DNA of 9,463 bases from an uncultured Clostridia bacterium (lineage in GTDB: Bacteria; Bacillota; Clostridia; Christensenellales; UBA1242), in the NCBI GenBank assembly GCA_937893125.1, contig CALBHW010000040.1:1-9463 (forward strand). Direction: 5' to 3'. Position 1 is the stretch's first letter; the number at the start of each line of letters is the position of its first letter. A program made the position numbers and the translations under genes. The notes under the pieces were generated by a model. The model ran no database searches and was not told the origin of the DNA. It worked only from the letters and a program-made list of their open reading frames with translations. This document shows, one piece after another, positions 6,633 to 9,463 of this stretch.

Positions 6633-6655
6633 TATATGGGATATATATTTATACT
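6627..6655 (+). promoter_or_regulatory. Sigma-A promoter of the peptidase gene
   Basis: TTGACT (6627-6632) and TATACT (6650-6655) each match five of six consensus bases and are separated by the optimal 17 nt. Transcription would start near 6662, downstream of the ATPase terminator, giving a leader of about 160 nt. This is the best promoter match noticed in the window. Confidence 0.75.
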
Positions 6656-6661
6656 TAATAT

Positions 6662-6821
6662 GTTAGTAATAATACTAGTGTTTTTAATAGTAAGTTTGCA
6701 AGACTATTTTAAATTTAGCATTTGAATGCTTTTATAGGACGAGATTAGTTTTATCTAAAAGCAAACGATTTTAAAATGCATATACAAATAGTTCGCAAAT
6801 TGTTTTTACAAGGAGAAAAAA
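6662..6821 (+). other. Structured 5' leader of the peptidase mRNA
   Basis: The inferred leader holds three short stem-loops in a row: TAGTA/TACTA with loop ATAA (6664-6677), AATAGT/ACTATT with an 11-nt loop (6686-6708), and AGCAT/ATGCT with loop TTGA (6717-6730, followed by TTTTA). GTTTGC (near 6694) can also pair with GCAAAC (near 6761). No known riboswitch class is recognised. The AAGGAG ribosome site (6810-6815) is 6 nt before the TTG start. Confidence 0.35.
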
Positions 6822-9463
6822 TTGAGACATTTAATTACGAAAAAACCGATATTTGTCTTAATAAGTGTTTTTTTAACGCTGTTTTGTTTTTCGCCACTGG
6901 TTTTTGACACTGCTTTTGGCAAAAGTACATATGATATTTCACCTTTAGCTTCGGAGACTATTCCTTCGAAGTATTCTTTGTATTCTTATGACGGTTATGA
7001 AGGTGAAACTGCGGGATTTGTCCCAAATGTGGGAGATCAAAAATCGACCGACCTTTGCTGGGCTTTTGCAAGCAACACTGCGCTTGAAAGTTCTCTTTAC
7101 AAAAGCGGTCTTGTTGACTACAGAGCGACGCAACTAAATTTTTCTGAAGTAGACATTGCATATTACGCCTATTTTTCACGCGGTTTGTCAACTCTTGGAA
7201 GCGGTTATTTTTCGCTTGCGTACGAATATTATTCAAGCGAAAATGGACCAGTTGATGAACAATCTTGGGAAAAGACGCTAAATTGGGGCAATAATGACCT
7301 ATTATTTTCGACCTATAAAGACACTTTAAGTGGGGCAGAAAAGAAAATATCAAATTACACTGCGCTTGAAAGTTTTTCTTTTCCTTCTCGCTACGACATA
7401 AAAAGAATTGACAATAAAAATAATGTAGAAAAAAATGAAACAGATTCTAAGATTTTGGAACTGAGGAATTCAATTAAAAAGCACATTTACACATATGGTG
7501 CAGTTACATCTTCCGTAAACATCAGCGATTTTGTGTCAAATTATAAGGTTTTGTATGGCGAAAAAGTGGAAGTTAACCACTTAGTCGCGCTTGTTGGTTG
7601 GGATGACAATTTTACATATTCCAGTCATAAAGGAGCGTACATCGCTCAAAATTCATACGGAACAAGTAGCGGAAATGAAGGATATTTCTATATAATGTAT
7701 GATGATGTTAATGTAGAAAATCAAGTCAACGGGTTTGTTCGTGTTGGAGAAAGGGTCGTTAATAAAAATGTTTATTCGTCCACATTTGGTTCTGACTATC
7801 AAGATAGATTTGTCGAATTTTCCACAACTTTTTCTTCAAGTGGACCAACGATGTCAATTTCAACTAGTTCAAAAACTATTAGTCAAGCGACATATTTTGC
7901 AAACATTTTTAGAATTACAAGCGACATAAAGCAGATCATCGACCAAATAAAGATTCCAACTGTTGCTGTGAATAATGTCGAAGAAGGGCTAAACAACGCG
8001 CCAAGTACCTACGAAATTTCTGTCGCGACGCTTTCGGAAAGTGATTTTGCTGATATGGAAACGGGGTTAAAAAATAGATTCGATTCCGCCATTAAAGTCA
8101 AGAATTTACTTGATAATTCCTATCAGTTTGTGGCGCAACAAACGGGTTATTACGCGATAGATGTTGGAGAAGAGATCGTTCTTGACAAATCATCAGACTA
8201 CAAATATTTTGTTGTTTTTATGAAACAACTTAACGGGACTTCGCTCATTATAAATAATAATTCTAATGGCGAAATCTCTCTTCCGACCTTTACAACTTTC
8301 GCGCCAAATGACAATTGGCAAGAATATGGAGACACAAACAAGGACGGCTTTTATGGAACTATTCTTCCAATGATTGTGTCAACGGTCGCGAAAGAAAAAA
8401 TTGATTATACTTTAAGTGATACAACCGTGGAATATGACGGTCAAACACATCTTCCAGAAGTGAATATTTCAACAAGTGGAACATTTTTAGTAGAATATAG
8501 TCTAGATAGGACAAATTGGGCACAAACTCTTAACATCAAGGATGTTTTAGTCGAGAACGGTTCTGTTGCGGGATACAATGTATTTGTTAGATTGTCGGGA
8601 TATATTTTTAAAAATGTTGTAGATAGTTGCGCGCTTACTATTACCCCAAAAACTTTAACGATTACACCTAATCCGACATCAAAAACATATGGTGAAAAGG
8701 ACCCAACTTTTACGCAACAAATTTCGGGCTTTGTGGCGGGTGAGGACGACTTTTCTACACGATATAGATTGACTCGTGAAGCGGGCGAGAATGCGGGCGA
8801 GTACAACATTTTGCGTGGAAATTTTGATATCGTGGGGACGAGTTCAAGTAACTTTAAAAGGTCAAATTATGACATAAATTTTGTTGAAAATGTCAAATTT
8901 ACTATAAATAAAAGAATAATTACTGTTGTTCCAACTACATTGTCAAAAACATATGGTGATAATAACCCAGCAAAATATAATTATGAATTTAGAAATGTTG
9001 CGACGGGGGAAACGCCAAATAGTGACATCGTTTTAGGGAGAGTAAATGTTTCTAGTGGGTTAGAAGACGAAAATGTCGGGAGATACAACTTTTTCATCCG
9101 TTCGGGCGGACTTCTTGACGACGGGACATTTTTAGCGAGTAATTATATTGTCCAAGTAGACACATCAAAAAAATTTGAAATTAAAAAGCGCGGGCTAGTA
9201 GTTACGCCTAACGAAAATCAATCAAAGAAATTAAACGCAATTGACCCAGATTTGACATTTAGTTATGAAAACGCTGTCAATGGAGAAATTCCTACCTTTA
9301 CGGGGGGACTTGCAAGGACGGCTGGCGAAGATGCGGGAGAATATAGTATTTTGGTGGGAAGTTTAGCCTTAAATGATAACGGCGACTTCAAAGCGGGCAA
9401 TTATTACATTGACTTTGTGCCTAATGTCAAATTCTTTATTTCACTTGGCGAAATTAACGGAGT
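6822..9463 (+). CDS. Secreted papain-like (C1) cysteine peptidase with lectin-like and MBG domains, 3' end cut
   Basis: At least 880 codons are open to the window end with no stop. TTG is the only usable start: an in-frame TAG lies at 6789-6791, AAGGAG is 6 nt upstream, and the first in-frame ATG comes after the catalytic residues. Residues 1-33 are a signal peptide (Arg/Lys start, hydrophobic 9-28, AFG before the likely cut). The peptidase core shows Q73 (oxyanion hole), C79 in LCWAFA, H253 in VNHLVALVGW and N277 in AQNSYGT, the full papain set with the correct Q-to-C spacing. The Trp after Asn-Ser is Tyr here, and there is no room for an I29 propeptide. Residues about 318-500 (NVYSSTF, ATYFANIF, TYEISVATL, YKYFVVF) resemble the lectin-like domain that often follows such peptidases. 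From about 527 come Ig-like MBG repeats. The protein probably acts outside the cell or on its surface; the substrate is unknown. It has its own promoter. Confidence 0.9.
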   Translation, partial: MRHLITKKPIFVLISVFLTLFCFSPLVFDTAFGKSTYDISPLASETIPSKYSLYSYDGYEGETAGFVPNVGDQKSTDLCWAFASNTALESSLYKSGLVDYRATQLNFSEVDIAYYAYFSRGLSTLGSGYFSLAYEYYSSENGPVDEQSWEKTLNWGNNDLLFSTYKDTLSGAEKKISNYTALESFSFPSRYDIKRIDNKNNVEKNETDSKILELRNSIKKHIYTYGAVTSSVNISDFVSNYKVLYGEKVEVNHLVALVGWDDNFTYSSHKGAYIAQNSYGTSSGNEGYFYIMYDDVNVENQVNGFVRVGERVVNKNVYSSTFGSDYQDRFVEFSTTFSSSGPTMSISTSSKTISQATYFANIFRITSDIKQIIDQIKIPTVAVNNVEEGLNNAPSTYEISVATLSESDFADMETGLKNRFDSAIKVKNLLDNSYQFVAQQTGYYAIDVGEEIVLDKSSDYKYFVVFMKQLNGTSLIINNNSNGEISLPTFTTFAPNDNWQEYGDTNKDGFYGTILPMIVSTVAKEKIDYTLSDTTVEYDGQTHLPEVNISTSGTFLVEYSLDRTNWAQTLNIKDVLVENGSVAGYNVFVRLSGYIFKNVVDSCALTITPKTLTITPNPTSKTYGEKDPTFTQQISGFVAGEDDFSTRYRLTREAGENAGEYNILRGNFDIVGTSSSNFKRSNYDINFVENVKFTINKRIITVVPTTLSKTYGDNNPAKYNYEFRNVATGETPNSDIVLGRVNVSSGLEDENVGRYNFFIRSGGLLDDGTFLASNYIVQVDTSKKFEIKKRGLVVTPNENQSKKLNAIDPDLTFSYENAVNGEIPTFTGGLARTAGEDAGEYSILVGSLALNDNGDFKAGNYYIDFVPNVKFFISLGEING
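8400..9463 (+). repeat. Run of MBG (bacterial Ig-like) repeats in the peptidase
   Basis: A first Ig-like unit with VEYDGQTH covers about residues 527-612. Three MBG units of the YGX type follow, each opened by a linker of the kind ITPKTLTITP, INKRIITVVP or IKKRGLVVTP. Their YG positions are Y623-G624 (YGEKDP), Y711-G712 (YGDNNP) and L804-N805 (LNAIDP), a spacing of 88 and 93 residues. Units one and three share GE(N/D)AGEY near their ends. The third has lost the YG pair. Such repeats usually act as extracellular spacers or adhesive stalks. Further units beyond the window are likely. Confidence 0.85.

Larger units (their letters stand above)
6435..6821. other. 387-nt intergenic region between ntpD and the peptidase gene
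   Basis: No gene is seen here. Positions 6435-6533 are extremely AT-rich and hold only chance palindromes such as TTTAAAAA-C-TTTTTAAA (6456-6472). Then come the terminator, a 9-bp inverted repeat (6571-6593), a promoter with an inverted repeat over its -35 box, and the leader of the next gene. Both transcription units run in the + direction, so this is the boundary between two independent operons. Confidence 0.85.

Noticed and set aside
6636..6725. A 29-codon ORF with a strongly hydrophobic, single-membrane-helix-like product between the terminator and the peptidase gene
   Set aside because: It has no ribosome site, and its ATG lies between the -35 and -10 boxes of the promoter, so the predicted transcript would not contain it. 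AT-rich DNA easily encodes hydrophobic residues by chance.
6958..7353. A 131-codon open frame on the minus strand
   Set aside because: It lies opposite the peptidase core with the C79 motif, which is clearly the coding strand; the minus product shows no recognisable motif.
8441..8809. A 122-codon open frame on the minus strand
   Set aside because: It is fully inside the MBG region of the + strand peptidase gene, has no family features and reads as the reverse of its Thr/Ser/Gly-rich repeats.

Overview
The window looks like chromosomal DNA from a low-GC, Firmicutes-type bacterium, most plausibly an uncultured gut Clostridia-like lineage. This is inferred from the AT-rich sequence, strong Shine-Dalgarno sites matching the 16S 3' end, a bacterial V-type ATPase operon in the Enterococcus/Clostridium order, and a secreted C1 peptidase with MBG repeats. 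All Trp codons in the seven complete genes are TGG and every stop is TAA or TAG, so code 11 fits. No mobile element, tRNA, rRNA or CRISPR array was seen. All supported genes are on the + strand.

Positions 1-136 are noncoding. They begin with a 11-bp A-tract tandem repeat cut by the window edge and end with a near-perfect ribosome binding site. Positions 137-6434 carry seven genes of a V/A-type ATPase in the order K, E, C, F, A, B, D. K is the membrane rotor ring, and its residues match the Na+-binding site of Enterococcus hirae NtpK. E is the peripheral stalk, C, F and D are the central stalk, and A3B3 is the catalytic head. The membrane stator subunit a (NtpI) and the second stalk subunit (G/H) are not in the window and probably lie upstream. 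The genes form tight pairs (K-E, C-F, A-B) plus a lone D, separated by gaps of 74, 85 and 138 nt that each contain a small inverted repeat. The C-F and A-B pairings match equal subunit copy number.

Positions 6435-6821 (387 nt) hold no gene. They contain a strong intrinsic terminator for the ATPase operon, a 9-bp inverted repeat, a good sigma-A promoter with an inverted repeat over its -35 box, and a leader of about 160 nt with small stem-loops.

From 6822 to the window end runs one long open gene of at least 880 codons, starting at TTG. It encodes a secreted papain-like cysteine peptidase, followed by a probable lectin-like beta-sandwich and a series of MBG (bacterial Ig-like) repeats. It is cut by the window end, so its surface anchor, if any, is not visible. 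It is transcribed separately from the ATPase, and nothing links the two functions beyond adjacency.
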